A stretch of DNA of 64,000 nucleotides from assembly GCA_019828545.1 (NCBI GenBank), contig JACVRA010000051.1:62001-126000 (forward strand), read 5' to 3'. The DNA comes from Paracamarosporium sp. OC-R06-R3. Taxonomy: Eukaryota > Ascomycota > Dothideomycetes > Pleosporales > Didymosphaeriaceae. Below the pieces are notes generated by a model. That model worked only from the letters and a program-made list of their open reading frames with translations. It did no database searches and was not told the DNA's origin. The position numbers and the translations under genes are program-made. Within the stretch, counting starts at the first letter, position 1, and each line of letters begins with the position of its first letter. Of the stretch, positions 1 through 10,826 are shown one piece after another.

Positions 1-313
1 AGAAGCCGCCAACTGCGTAAGCACTGGTTGTACGAGAAACGTGCGGGAGGCATAGTGTATGTTGTTGGATGGATAACTGCTGGTGATGGCTAGGCTATTG
101 GCCTTACCCTTAGAGTAGCACTTGTCAGTGTGAATAAGAGCTATGTACATCACACATTCATTGAGAATTACTCTGTACCCATCTTAATGCTTAGCCTAAT
201 ACTTCTCTTCAAATGGCATCCACCAGTACGCGTGACCTTTTTCCTGTTTGGGAAATTGTTTGTTTACTTTGCCCAATGCATTCGTGAAGCGCATGAAATC
301 ATACACCACACTC
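1..313. other. Left edge, no gene seen
   Basis: Short open frames are present but none has a recognisable domain, start context or splice structure. This is the 3' side of the GH43 gene. Confidence 0.5.
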
Positions 314-1354
314 CTATGCCGGCCACTTCGCACCCACAGCCTTGCCCTGCGCCTCCGTAACAGCCAGCACACTCCCATGTCGCAAATTCTTCGGAAACGA
401 TCCCCTCTCACTAGCTGTCCACTTCCCGCTCTTGGTATCCGCACTTTCATAAGGATGATACCCGTCGCTTCCATAAAAATCGAGGAGCAAGTGGGCCTTC
501 CCGTCAACCTGGTTATCCCAATAACTCGCCGGACCCTCTACGCCCTTTTCGATGATAGCACTGCTTCCGCCTGGCCGCGTCCACGTGCCGAATAAGCCCG
601 TGGTAGATATCTCAGTGAAGACCGTTTTAGCAGTCTCGTCTTTGAGGAAGCGGACGTAAGCGTTGTTCCCTAGGGAGAGGATATCGATGTCAATGATGTT
701 GGTTGGTGAGTAGTTGATATAATCCTTGGGGGTAGTAAATGTCTTGAAATCAGACGTGTACGCCGTGCGAATGCGTATCGCAGAGGGAGTACCCGTATGT
801 TTGGTGTCGGAAGCAGAGTAGAACTTGCTAGCCCAGAAGACAGCGTACTGCGATTTTGATTCGTCCCAGATAGCAGCAGGTGCCCAAACCATACCCGCTG
901 TAGCATCCTCGACTGTAACTAGACGCTCGTTCGTCCAGCTCATTAGATCCGTCGATTCCCAGACGAAGATCCCGCGGCTGCCGGTGCGCTGCGAGGCGTC
1001 CCATGTGGTCTTTCCGATGTTGAGATCCGTGCCGATGATGTACCATTTCTTGCCTGCTTCAGTGCCGCCACCTGCGATGATGGAGGGGTCGCGCACACCC
1101 TGGGTGCCTTTGGTTGGGTTGATGACTGGGCTTCCTTTGTTCAGCGCTTTGAAGTTGACTGCACTGTTGCCGTTGGAGAGATAGAAGTAGACGGAAGGTT
1201 TGTCGCCGAGAAAGAAGACGCCCAAATAGTTTGTCAGAGAAGGGTCAGCGCGTCGTGTGAGGCCGTACGACGAAAAGTCGAGTGATTGTGTGGGTTCAAT
1301 GGGCGCACAGATTGCAGTAGAGATTAGTGCGACAATAGAAAGTAGGAGATGCAT
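314..1354 (-). CDS. Secreted glycoside hydrolase family 43-like protein
   Basis: Predicted secreted five-bladed beta-propeller glycosidase, probably acting on arabinose- or galactose-containing plant polysaccharides. The product is 346 aa and intronless. The start at 1354 was chosen because it opens directly into a hydrophobic signal peptide (MHLLLSIVALISTAICA); the frame stays open for 95 codons upstream but that part looks non-coding. The expected GH43 acidic triad is visible: Asp89 in VRDPSI (general base), Asp222 or Asp224 in NIIDIDIL (pKa modulator) and Glu273 in GVEGPASYW (general acid). No carbohydrate-binding module is attached. Length and motif order fit single-domain fungal GH43 enzymes; exact substrate cannot be read from the sequence. 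Confidence 0.85.
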   Translation of the reverse strand: MHLLLSIVALISTAICAPIEPTQSLDFSSYGLTRRADPSLTNYLGVFFLGDKPSVYFYLSNGNSAVNFKALNKGSPVINPTKGTQGVRDPSIIAGGGTEAGKKWYIIGTDLNIGKTTWDASQRTGSRGIFVWESTDLMSWTNERLVTVEDATAGMVWAPAAIWDESKSQYAVFWASKFYSASDTKHTGTPSAIRIRTAYTSDFKTFTTPKDYINYSPTNIIDIDILSLGNNAYVRFLKDETAKTVFTEISTTGLFGTWTRPGGSSAIIEKGVEGPASYWDNQVDGKAHLLLDFYGSDGYHPYESADTKSGKWTASERGSFPKNLRHGSVLAVTEAQGKAVGAKWPA

Positions 1355-1667
1355 CTTCGGTATGGTGTGGCAATACATCGGAGATGAAGTAAGAACTGAG
1401 GCCGTCCTGTATGGCACGCCGTGATACTGCCAGGATATAACACTTTTATGTTTGCTTGGTGCACACTTCATGAATGGTTTTCGATGGGCGCCAAGCAGCC
1501 TCTTCAATATAGTGCTCGTCCTGGTCCCGAGGTCAGTTGTAATACATCTGGCTAAAGTGTCACATGTAGGAAGTATAGTGCCTTGACGATTATTGGTGGA
1601 TATTGAATTCAATATACATACCCGTCGCACTAATACCATGAAATCAGCCTTGGTTCACATCGACTCC

Positions 1668-2522
1668 TTAGTCCTCATCGCTGTCGTAGCCTGCCAACAA
1701 CCCGTTCGAACTTGGTGTTGATTGCTTGACCGGTGGTGCTGGAGTTGCGACCGGAGCCTTCTTTTTAATACCCAACGCAGCGCTAAAGTTCTTTTTCTCC
1801 TTCGGTTTTTTAGTGAAGACCACCACTGGTGGTTCTGTAGGTGCATCCTCCATCTCCTCCTCTTCTATTTCCTCCTCGCCAATGTCTGGCATACTCCTCC
1901 CCTCGAAAGCTTTCCGCGCTGCTTCTGCGTCTTCCTCCTCTTGCCGCCTCCGCACCTCATCGACGTCTGCGACTGGAACATCGGCTTTCTTCCCTTCTTT
2001 TTCTGCTCGCTCAATTCTGGCATTTCGTGATCGAATTTCGTCTAGGGCATCCGCGATAGCCATTTCTTGTTTCGCATCCAGCACTTTGGTCTCAAGCTCT
2101 TTCATCGCATCGCGCTCTGCCTCCTCTCGCTCGAGTCGGTCCAGGCGCTCTTCTTCTGTTTCCTCGTTGAGCTTTGCTTCTCGCCAAGGCTCAAAATTGC
2201 GTTTTGCGCCGCGCTCGCATTCGTAATCCATGTTCTTAGGGTCCGTTTTGAAAGTTATTTCAGCTGAGCATCTCGTGCAGCGGATGTAGAACCGGAAGAT
2301 TGTGATCTGGTAATATTTTTCATCGGTTGTTTCTTTTCTTGCGTTGAATTTACGGCCCTTATAAATGAACTCGCCACACGAGGTGCATTTCATGGAGAAG
2401 GGTGCCATCAAGCGAACCGTCTGAACCTTTGGGCCGGCTGTCTTGGGACCGCGGGTCCGCGTGATCTTGGATGGGTCAAAGTCGGGCGGGTAGTATTTGC
2501 TGAGCACCTTACGTTCGGACAT
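1668..2522 (-). CDS. YJU2: Pre-mRNA splicing factor YJU2 (CWC16 / CCDC94 family)
   Basis: Nuclear spliceosome component of the CWC16 family, which acts around the first catalytic step. The protein has 284 aa in one exon. The N-terminal start MSERKVLSKYYPPDFDPSKI is characteristic of the family. A zinc-binding core is made by two CxxC pairs, Cys46/Cys49 (KCTSCGEF) and Cys82/Cys85 (RCTRCSAE), followed by the conserved KTDPKNMDYECERGAKRNFEPW region. The middle is a long charged coiled coil and the tail is acidic and proline-rich (VATPAPPVKQSTPSSNG). It is divergent to the CDC16 homolog, sharing a 555-bp promoter region. Family assignment is strong. Confidence 0.93.
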   Translation of the reverse strand: MSERKVLSKYYPPDFDPSKITRTRGPKTAGPKVQTVRLMAPFSMKCTSCGEFIYKGRKFNARKETTDEKYYQITIFRFYIRCTRCSAEITFKTDPKNMDYECERGAKRNFEPWREAKLNEETEEERLDRLEREEAERDAMKELETKVLDAKQEMAIADALDEIRSRNARIERAEKEGKKADVPVADVDEVRRRQEEEDAEAARKAFEGRSMPDIGEEEIEEEEMEDAPTEPPVVVFTKKPKEKKNFSAALGIKKKAPVATPAPPVKQSTPSSNGLLAGYDSDED

Positions 2523-3077
2523 GGTGACGGTGTTAGAGGGATGTGTTGTTCAACGGTATTGTTTCCTTTTTGCGTTGCGCTTGCTGGTGCAGGCGAGGTG
2601 GAGACGTGGAGCTAACCCCAGGCGATAGACAAAGTCTAGAAGGTCCACTGCGTGTATGCGGTGTGCGTGTTAAGTGAACAACTCACGACCGGAAGCAAAT
2701 GCTGCCTTGAGTTCTATATCACGTGATTTGGTTGCTGAGCCAAGGTCCAGCGTCCGGCAGGGCCAAGGCTTGAGCTACGTGATATGTGGTGGCAAGTAAA
2801 ATATTCGATATTGGTCAGCAGATTATGATAAGAGACGTCGGAGTATCCTGGCTGAGTTTGTGCAGTAGGTGCAGAAACTCGAAGGCGGCCGCGATTCCTG
2901 GAGGCGGGGCTTGGCGCGCAAACTGTCACGTGCGAGCCCCGCCTCGTGCCCACGCGAATCGCAGGCGCGCGCGGGATTCCTCGCCGCGTCAGGCGCAATA
3001 CAAACATTGCCTTACCCACTGCCACGTCTTTCCCAAGCACCATTTCTTGCTGTTGTTTTTGGTACTGTCATTAGCCG
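2523..3077. promoter_or_regulatory. Shared divergent promoter, YJU2 / CDC16
   Basis: No gene is seen in these 555 bp between two divergent housekeeping genes. Two CACGTG E-box cores are present, at 2720-2725 (inside the palindrome TCACGTGA) and 2927-2932, and the part near CDC16 is GC-rich. Their use as bHLH (Cbf1-like) sites is inference. Confidence 0.45.
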
Positions 3078-5024
3078 ATGGACAGATATCTTCGGGAATG
3101 GCGGCAGGACGCCGTCAACAAACATCAGTATGAGACAGCCATATTCGTTGCCGACAAGCTGCTGGCCCTCACAGGTACACGGCCATGGGTATACATTGAC
3201 GGTCCTTGCTAACAAGAATGCGTAGGAGATGATCAAGACTCATTCTATTTGGCACAAATCCACTTCAGTACGGGCAACTACCATCGGGCGCAATCGTTTC
3301 TCGCTCGCGGTAACTTGACCGACCGTAACGCGCAATGCCGATACCTCGCAGCCCACTGCGCAATAAAGCTGGGGAAGACAGAAGAGGCATTGGCTATTTT
3401 GGGCGATAAGAACCCTACCCATCTCATAACTGCACCAGGGAGCGCTCGCCAAAAGCTGCGGCACGTCGACGTAAACACTCGGGCAGGCGCACGGCACAAT
3501 AAGCATGCGCCGCGGACGGAACGGGTGCCGACGAGCGAGGAGCGTGATAGGGAAGACGTTAATAACATCAAGTCAGAGGCCGGCATGTGCTACCTGCGGG
3601 GCCTGTGCTATGCAAAACAGAATGCCTTCGACCGGGCTAAAGAGTGTTACAAGACGGCCTGCCAGATCGACGTGCAGTGTTTCGAAGCCTTCGACGCCCT
3701 TATGACAAACTCGCTCATGTCTCCTAGTGAGGAGTGGAAATTCCTCGATTCGCTCAATTTCGATGCCATAGTCGTTCCAAACGATCCCTCGCTTTCACAA
3801 GAGGCCGCACAGTTCACGAAGACCTTGTATACAACGCGCTTGTCCAAATATTCGCGACCGACCGAGTTCGAAGAAGCAGTCGAACAGCTGACAACGCACT
3901 ACAAGCTCGCCGACAACCCTGACATCATCCTGGCGAGAGCCGACCAGCGCTACACCAATTGTCGCTTCCGCGAAGCTCTCGAGCTGACCTCTTCTGTTCT
4001 AAAAGATGACAAGTACAACTTCGCGATGCTGCCCGTGCATCTCGCTTCCTTGTATGAGCTCCAGCAGCGGAACGCCCTCTTCCTGCTTGCGCACGAGCTC
4101 GCAGACACACATCCCTCAGAGCCATGTACCTGGCATGCAGTAGGCGTATACTATCTGGCAACACACCGAATCGCTGAAGCACGGCGATACTTCTCAAAAG
4201 CTTCAGTCATGGATCCGCACTTTGGGCCAGCTTGGATAGGGTTTGCTCACACATTCGCTGAAGAAGGCGAGCATGATCAAGCTATTTCGGCATACTCGAC
4301 TGCGGTGCGGCTGTTCCAGGGTACCCATCTTCCACAACTCTTCCTCGGCATGCAGAATCTGCAGGTCAACAACATGCCGCTTGCACGCCAATATCTAGAT
4401 ACTGCGTACCAGTTATGCTCCACCGACCCGCTGTTGCTCAACGAATTGGGCATTGTATATTACCACGAAGACCATCTCGTCGACGCAATCTCTATGTTTC
4501 GCCGCGCTCTCATAATGAGTGAACAGAATAATGCTGACCCTTCGTCCCTTATTCCCATCCGTACAAACCTAGGCCATGCCCTCCGCCGCGAGGGCCAATT
4601 AGAAGAAGCCCTCCAAACTTTCGAAGACGTCCTGCGTCACGGCATCAAAGATGCTGCCATTTTCTCTGCTAAAGGACTTGTCCTACTTGAACTTGGCACG
4701 ACCTGGGACGCTGTTACAGCGTTTCATGATGCGCTCGCAGTGGCACCACAGGACCCTATGGCTACAGATTTACTTAACCGTGCACTCGAAGCCAACGAAG
4801 ATAACGCCAGTTTTGCGACCATGGGAAAGACTACAGGAACCGAGCAGAGCATGGGTGGCGAAGTGAGCGATGAGGAGATCGAGGAGGTGGATCGCTTGCT
4901 GGGCGGGAGGCTTAGAGAAATCCAGCAAAACAAAGTGGCAGGAAGGAGTAGGAGAAGGAGAAACGTTCCTATAGAGGATTTGAGTGCGCTAGAGGAAAGT
5001 ATGACCGTCGACTCTGATGGATAG
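3078..5024 (+). CDS. CDC16: Anaphase-promoting complex subunit Cdc16/Cut9 (APC6)
   Basis: TPR scaffold subunit of the APC/C ubiquitin ligase that drives exit from mitosis. Exons are 3078-3174 and 3226-5024, joined across a 51-bp intron with a GCTAAC branch-like site, giving 631 aa. Exon 1 supplies the conserved N terminus (MDRYLREWRQDAVNKHQYE), and the join reads ...LLALTGDDQDSFYLAQIHF, which matches the Cut9 pattern. TPR-like helices fill the protein; the conserved NLGHALRREG and CSTDPLLLNELGIVYYHE segments lie in the C-terminal half. The C-terminal 90 residues are acidic then basic. A second APC/C TPR subunit, CDC23, lies at 50.8-52.9 kb. Confidence 0.92.
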
Positions 5025-5869
5025 GGTCTGTAGGGATGTCGGTCGCTGTGGTTGTGCGTTGTAATATGATATTTTGTCTTTTAGCGAGCGGGTTGCATGG
5101 TTGGAGTTTGGGTACTGGAAGGTGACTTGCTTAAGGATTGAAAGAAAAAGGAGTGATTTGGCGCTATCGACGTGTTTCTGTCAACCAGCCTTTAAAAATT
5201 CCACTACAGGTTGGCTACAATCAAGTAACTACTAAAGTCCGCAGGTGTCTTCTTGCTCTAGATTCTAGGGATTGTCAACTAGTGACTAGTCAACAATCTT
5301 GTCCCGGCGAGACCACACCATATTTGTTCTGTATCATATGTGGTGGCCATTAGATAAGGCTTCTATCTCTACGCGATAACCATCGCAAGGCTAAAGTTGG
5401 CGCCGTCAGGTTCTTATCTACTGTATTGGGATAAACATGGCGAGCTTCCCGTTGACGGCCCGCTTATTTGGCACGCGGGGACCCCACATTTACCTGCACT
5501 TTTTAGGTTTCCGAAATAGGCAACCGATTACGAGTTGTATACCAGCGCAAACTCGCCGGGCATCCCTGCATACGTGCAGCTACGAATGATATCTGTGCAA
5601 TTGTAGTAATGCAGGGGCGATGTGGAACACTTACCCCCAACGCGATGATGTGGAGTATCTTCAGCCTCTTAGGGGTCGATTACCCGCTACGATGTCGGTG
5701 CGAGTTCGTACTCCTAGCCCTTTGAAATGTGCGATTATTCCACTCTCCTCTTGAAAATCCTCTAGCTGTAACCTCTCTGATTTCTAAATCTCTCAAGCGC
5801 TGAGCGATTTTAGAACGACACAACCTCCTTCCAACGACACGATATCTGGTGCTTCACCACACCGCCGCC
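5025..5869. other. Intergenic, with one palindromic element
   Basis: No gene seen. A hairpin-capable near-palindrome lies at 5270-5298. The last 120 bp before the b5-reductase ATG are pyrimidine-rich, as in many fungal core promoters. Confidence 0.5.
5270..5298. repeat. Short near-perfect palindrome
   Basis: Outer arms GATTGT and ACAATC pair, then a CA/CA internal mismatch, then two copies of the self-complementary ACTAGT separated by one G. It could form a small cruciform; no function is evident. Confidence 0.55.
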
Positions 5870-7181
5870 ATGACCCAGCTTTTGACACCGGACGATGTGC
5901 GAATGCACAAGACAAAAGAAGATCTATACATGATTATCAACAACAATGTTTACGACGTCTCATCTTTTGCGGACGAACATCCGTACGCATGATCTTGTTT
6001 TTTAGTGGAAGATTGACTAAATTGCGACAGTGGCGGATACGATGTCCTGCTCGAAGTTGCAGGACAAGACGCAACGGAAGAGTACATCGCAACAGATCAC
6101 AGCGAAGAAGCCGACGACATACTCTCAGATCTTAAGATTGGCACTCTAGATCTATCAGTCAAACCAACAGACTCGAAAGATACGGCGAAGATAGAGACGA
6201 TCGAAGTACAACCTGAGGTTATAGAAGGCGTAGAGCCTCCACCAGTCATCCTATCACAAGCACCTATATCTGAAAAGGGGCTCCTGGACACCATAAAAGT
6301 ACTCAGGCCCGACATATTCCAGGAATTCAAGCTGGAAAAGAAAACAATAATCTCACATAACGTCGCCATGTAAGTCTCAACGCCGTCTCTAAGATCATCT
6401 AAAATTAACTAATCATCACCCTTCAGCTACCGCTTCACCCTCCCTACCCCAACCTCAACATTCGGCCTCCCAATAGGCCAACACATCTCCATCGGCGCGC
6501 ACCTCCCCCAACCTGACGGCACAACCAAAGAAGTCATCCGCTCATACACGCCCATCTCAGGTGACCACCAACCAGGCTTCTTCGATCTCCTCATAAAAAC
6601 CTACCCACAAGGAAACATCACACAACACCTTTCGGGGCTTTCCATAGGCGACAATATCCGCGTACGAGGGCCGAAGGGCGCTTTCGTGTACACACCAAAT
6701 ATCGTGCGGCGGTTTGGCATGATAGCGGGTGGAACGGGTATCACGCCTATGCTGCAGATCATACATGCGATAAGAAGAGGACGGACCGCGGGAGACGTCA
6801 CACAGATCGACCTGATATTCGCCAACGTAGACGAGCACGATATCCTCTTGAGGGACGAGCTAGACGCGTTGGTCCGAGAAGACACGGGTATCCGTGTGAA
6901 TTACGTATTGAATAATCCGCCGGAGGGGTGGACAGGTGGTGTGGGGTTTGTCACAGCGGATATGGTAACGGTAAGTGATGACTGGTATTTGAACATGGAT
7001 GAATGAGGACAAAGCTAATGTTTTGTTGTAGAAATGGCTTCCTCCGCCTGCGTCTGATGTTAAGATCTTGCTTTGTGGACCCCCGCCTATGGTTGGCGCG
7101 ATGAAGAAGGTGACAGAGAGTTTGGGGTATGAGAAGGCGAGGCCGGTTAGTAAGCTTGAGGATCAGGTCTTTGCTTTCTAG
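5870..7181 (+). CDS. Cytochrome b5 / NADH-cytochrome b5 reductase fusion
   Basis: Predicted NADH-dependent electron-transfer flavohemoprotein. Exons are 5870-5982, 6031-6369, 6427-6970 and 7032-7181 (381 aa). Residues about 1-75 form a cytochrome b5 domain with both heme ligands visible, His37 in the HPGG motif (split by intron 1) and His61 in ATDHSEE. After a linker of about 60 residues follows a ferredoxin-reductase-type domain with the FAD motif RSYTPIS (Arg189 onward), the NADH-binding GGTGITPML and the CGPPPMV motif near the C terminus. No membrane anchor is obvious, so a soluble or peripherally bound enzyme is likely. The start has a good fungal context (CCGCCATGA). It may supply electrons to desaturases, sterol enzymes or P450s; that partner choice is inference. 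Confidence 0.88.
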
Positions 7182-7272
7182 GATACATGGTGAAATGAAA
7201 TGGAACAAGATCTAAACCGTCGTAGAATCTGTACGATCGAACCTAAGAGTCAAGGTCCCTCTTTGCTAATGC

Positions 7273-8094
7273 TTAAAGCCTTGCCTGGATTTCTGCACCC
7301 TGCGGCACAAATTCCAATCTGATAGGACTTTCCGACCCGAATACTGCATGCAAGCTCTCAATACCAGTCTTCTTTGTCCAAAGCTTGATTGCAACGATTC
7401 TTGAAGTTGCTTCGTCGAAAGGCTGGAGAATGATGTCGGCTAGCCCACCATACGGCGTCTCAATAGTGAATATCCGCTGCCGCATCTGACTCGTAGCAGT
7501 TTGGTAAATCTCTACAAACTCCGTAATTTTCTCCCTTGGTACGCCGATTACGATGTCCTTTATGCTAGTAGCGCCAGATGGGTGTGTCGTGGCCCTTTTG
7601 CTGTTCGATGTCACGCCCCACTCCTGGTTCATTGCGTCGTAGTGCCCGGAGCTTATCCCAGGACTGTGTCTGGAAGCGATTGAAGTGTTTTCCTCGGCAA
7701 GCTTGGAGACCTTGCTGTTGGACGGCAGCGCTTTACTGTCTTCGCACAAAGGCGCATATGTGATTGGCATGACAACATCGGCTAATGCTTGTCTCATCGT
7801 CTCGACTCCCTCGGTTGCACATGTTCTCTCGTCTCCATAAGATGTAATGGCCAGCTCAAAAGTTCTGCTGGGTAAAGCATCCCAGAAGTGGCCTCCCTGA
7901 CTGGAAGCGTTGTCGTTGACTAACGCCACAAATTCCAACATCATGCCATCGCGAAAAACAATGGATGTACTTTCGGTAATTCCATCTTTCGAGCGAGCGG
8001 CGGAGCTGATCGTGAACTTGGAGGATAAGGAAGGCGCAATGGAATATAGGACGCTGTAGGGAACGAAGTTGATGATGTGATCGATCTGAGGCAT
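7273..8094 (-). CDS. Glyoxalase-like (VOC superfamily) domain protein
   Basis: Intronless 273-aa protein. The start at 8094 is preferred over the open 58 codons upstream because those encode a pyrimidine-tract translation (runs of Phe), while MPQIDHIINFVPYS is the typical first strand of this fold. The segment FTISSAARSKDGITESTSIV followed by an FRDGMMLEFVALV-type strand fits the glyoxalase-like domain found in many ascomycete proteins, in which such residues bind metal or substrate. Substrate and reaction are unknown; the family is linked to dioxygenases, glyoxalases and resistance proteins. Assignment to the superfamily is fairly secure, function is not. Confidence 0.7.
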   Translation of the reverse strand: MPQIDHIINFVPYSVLYSIAPSLSSKFTISSAARSKDGITESTSIVFRDGMMLEFVALVNDNASSQGGHFWDALPSRTFELAITSYGDERTCATEGVETMRQALADVVMPITYAPLCEDSKALPSNSKVSKLAEENTSIASRHSPGISSGHYDAMNQEWGVTSNSKRATTHPSGATSIKDIVIGVPREKITEFVEIYQTATSQMRQRIFTIETPYGGLADIILQPFDEATSRIVAIKLWTKKTGIESLHAVFGSESPIRLEFVPQGAEIQARL

Positions 8095-8910
8095 TGTGGA
8101 CGTCGCGTATTGAGCAAAAAAGAAGAAAAAAAGGAAAAAGGAAAAGAAACGAGGGAAGAGAGAACTGCCACAGATTAGTAGCCGTGAAGCTCCTTTGCGG
8201 ACCCGACGTTGATGTTCCGAGCACTCTTGTTCTGTGTTCCCAACTGGGAAAAGTAGCGCAGCATTCATGTATGCTCTCGACTAATCATAGGGCATACTAT
8301 TGATTAAGTGGGTCTAAGCATCGGAGCCGCTGCGGTCCCGCAGTCAGGATGGGAGTTTGTTATTTCCTCTCATACCTATTGGTCGAAGTCAAGGTATCGA
8401 CAAGGGCCTGGTGAAAGACTTCAAGGCCAGAGGCGACGACTGTACGCTGCCGGCATGGCTTGCCATATTCAATCACCCGGCCCCATCATTATCTAAATCA
8501 TCAGTCAGCGAGCCGGGATTTATAGGAATAATTAAGTCTCTTGAAATTCTAATGAAAGTAGTCTAAAAGCTCAGTGACGTTGGCTGGAAATATCCCATGT
8601 TCACAGCAAAGCTAGTGTGTCGGCTTCTGCCTAGTCGGTAAGCGTTTGGCTTCATTTATGTCCCCACAATCACATGCATCAGGATTTCCTTGATAAACAC
8701 ATCAGTGCCCACCAAAAAAAAAAAAAATAGGAAATAATGAATGGCAGACCGTCGTGAGACGATTTCGTTGTGCATATTCACGCACGACGCGACGCTTCAA
8801 CTAATCAGCCTACACTTTCCCCTGCAAATTTTTCCACGAGCACGCGCATCTCTTCCTTCACACTACTCGTCATTAGTACGATGATTCAAGTAATTGCGGA
8901 GTAAAGGGCC
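8095..8910. other. Intergenic with purine tract and A14 run
   Basis: No gene seen. A long purine tract (8114-8160, pyrimidine-rich on the minus strand) lies directly upstream of the glyoxalase-like gene and is probably part of its promoter or leader. A run of 14 A residues is at 8714-8727. Confidence 0.5.
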
Positions 8911-10130
8911 CTACATGTTCCTGAATCGAAGGTTACCAGGATACAGTGCTGATGAGCAAAGGTTGAAGCGTCTACGACAATATCAGCGGATACCAGAATA
9001 AGCATAGTGTCGACCACGGCAGTACGTACATGCAGTACAGAGCATTTCGATCATCAAAGTCCTCTGCAGGCTCCGAAATTGGGAAGTGCTTCAAGTATTC
9101 GGTCACATACGGCTTTCCGATCTTATGGCGTGTAGGACGCCACGGAGCCAGCTCGTCTAATGGTTTGCCATGATGCTTAGCTTGGAAAAAGTTGACGACG
9201 ATTGGGAATACGACTTACACTCGTAATGAGCATATGAAGAGCAGGCATCAAAGATGATAGGATTGTCTGTCGCCGCATCGACGGAAGTGTTACCATCCCA
9301 TAAATCGCCGTGGACCAGACGAGGAACAACTTCTCTACCATCGGTTTCCAGGGGCCTCAATAGCCGCGGGATTACCTTTTCCAAGATGCCTTGTCGTAGC
9401 CGTGCCATTTCTTCTTCATATCCTTGTGCTTCCTCTTCGAGCTCGAAGAATCGACGGATACCACGCGAAAAGCTCTCTTCCCAGGTATCGCATTCGGTCG
9501 TATCTTGCGGGAGCCTACCCTGATATGTTGTGACCGGGAAGCCAAACTTTCCGGACGGGGAGATACCGTTCTTGTGCATCTGAGCAAGCATGCTTGGGAA
9601 ATTAGAAACGTCAGGAACCTCGTCGGTCATCTCGTGAAACGCGCAAAGGAAAAAGTAGGTATCAGGCTCATTCGCATATGTTCCCCATCCGATTGGCCTA
9701 GGGGCGAGGTCTGGCATAGCCTGGTGGAGCGCTGTCATGGAATGGAATTCTCCAAACATCATACCTCTTCCAACATCGCCTTGGGATACCTGCAATGCGC
9801 GTGAGACCACATGGAAACAAAAGCAGATATATCAAGAGATACCGACTTTCAAGAAGTACGAAACCTCATTCTTCTCACTGTCGAGTGCGCGGATCTGCGC
9901 CGTGCGCGTCCAGTACGAGGCTCCGTAGGAAGAAATACCCACAACAGACGACCCGACTGGTAGCTCTATGGTTTGGTCAGCACTCACGTGGAAAGTGCAA
10001 TGGTCCCGAACGCGAACTATGACGGACATAAATTGGTCCCAAACTTACTCTCAATTACGTTGGGGTCAGTGTAAGAGATTACAGTTTTTGGTACGGTCAC
10101 CTCCTGATTCCAGATCGAAGGATCGGTCAT
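8911..10130 (-). CDS. Fructosamine / ketosamine-3-kinase-like protein, paralog 1
   Basis: Predicted protein-repair kinase of the FN3K family, which phosphorylates sugar adducts on lysines so that they fall off. Exons on the minus strand are 10130-10049, 9965-9847, 9789-9219, 9156-9030 and 8971-8911 (319 aa). Visible motifs are an N-lobe with HGAS-like SSYGASYWTRTA, FFLK/YFLK strand before the second intron, the kinase catalytic loop LVHGDLWDGNT and the metal-binding IIFDACSSYAHYE; the C terminus (RFNLCSSALYPGNLRFRNM) fits family members. The second intron has an unusual donor (GTCGGT), supported by the same intron position in paralog 2. The first two intron positions and phases are shared with paralog 2 at 15.9-17.0 kb. 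Divergent to the NLR gene. Confidence 0.85.
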
Positions 10131-10826
10131 TGTGCCTTTTTGCTTCGCGGTGCAAGAAAGTGGCCGTTTCGTCCACTCGTTGATGAGAGCAAAAAGACCT
10201 CGTGCGTGTTAATTATACACCGAGACAATGGTCTAGGCCATCGCACAATTTCAGCAGTCGAATCAAACACGAGAGTGGGTTGCATAGCCGCCACACATTA
10301 GGCAACAGGGCGTTCTCAGCCTGGTGGTGGTATCTTCACGAACTCTTCCTTTAGACAGACAGTTTCTATCCCTCGACGTTCTAGTAACGTCGCATTTCAT
10401 TGATGACTCGTCTACAGTAGTACCATACAAGACGTTGAAAGAGCAGGACTTTGTGTATCGTTCGGTCTGAGGAGAGATTGCATTACACCTGACGCATCTG
10501 GCCTCTTATCTATTGGTGCGATCTTGCGGCAGCAAATGGGGGATGATTGGCTCCCCGCGCCGTCTCGTATGCACGAGCTGCAGAGCACAGTGCGCACACC
10601 GAGACTTCGCTTACGTTTGTGTTGCAAATGAGGTCGACGCTCGTCGGTGCTCGGGTACGACTGTTGTTCCTGTCCGTCTCTCCTCCAACACACGAAGTCT
10701 ATGGATGGGTTCCTGCCCTTGCATCAACCCCACAACTCGTTGGATTGCCATCCTACCACGCTTGACATCTAAGCCTGGGGGCCACTGAGCCACCCGCGGC
10801 AAGGCTATATTGTCACACTGACCACG
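10131..10826. other. Intergenic between FN3K paralog 1 and the NLR
   Basis: Divergent promoter region of about 700 bp. No gene or recognisable element was seen. Confidence 0.45.

Noticed and set aside
1726..2226. Plus-strand Ser-rich frame (166 codons) opposite YJU2
   Set aside because: Low-complexity antisense shadow of the charged coiled-coil region.
8714..8727. Run of 14 A residues as a retroelement tail
   Set aside because: No coding remnant or target duplication nearby; simple homopolymer is enough.
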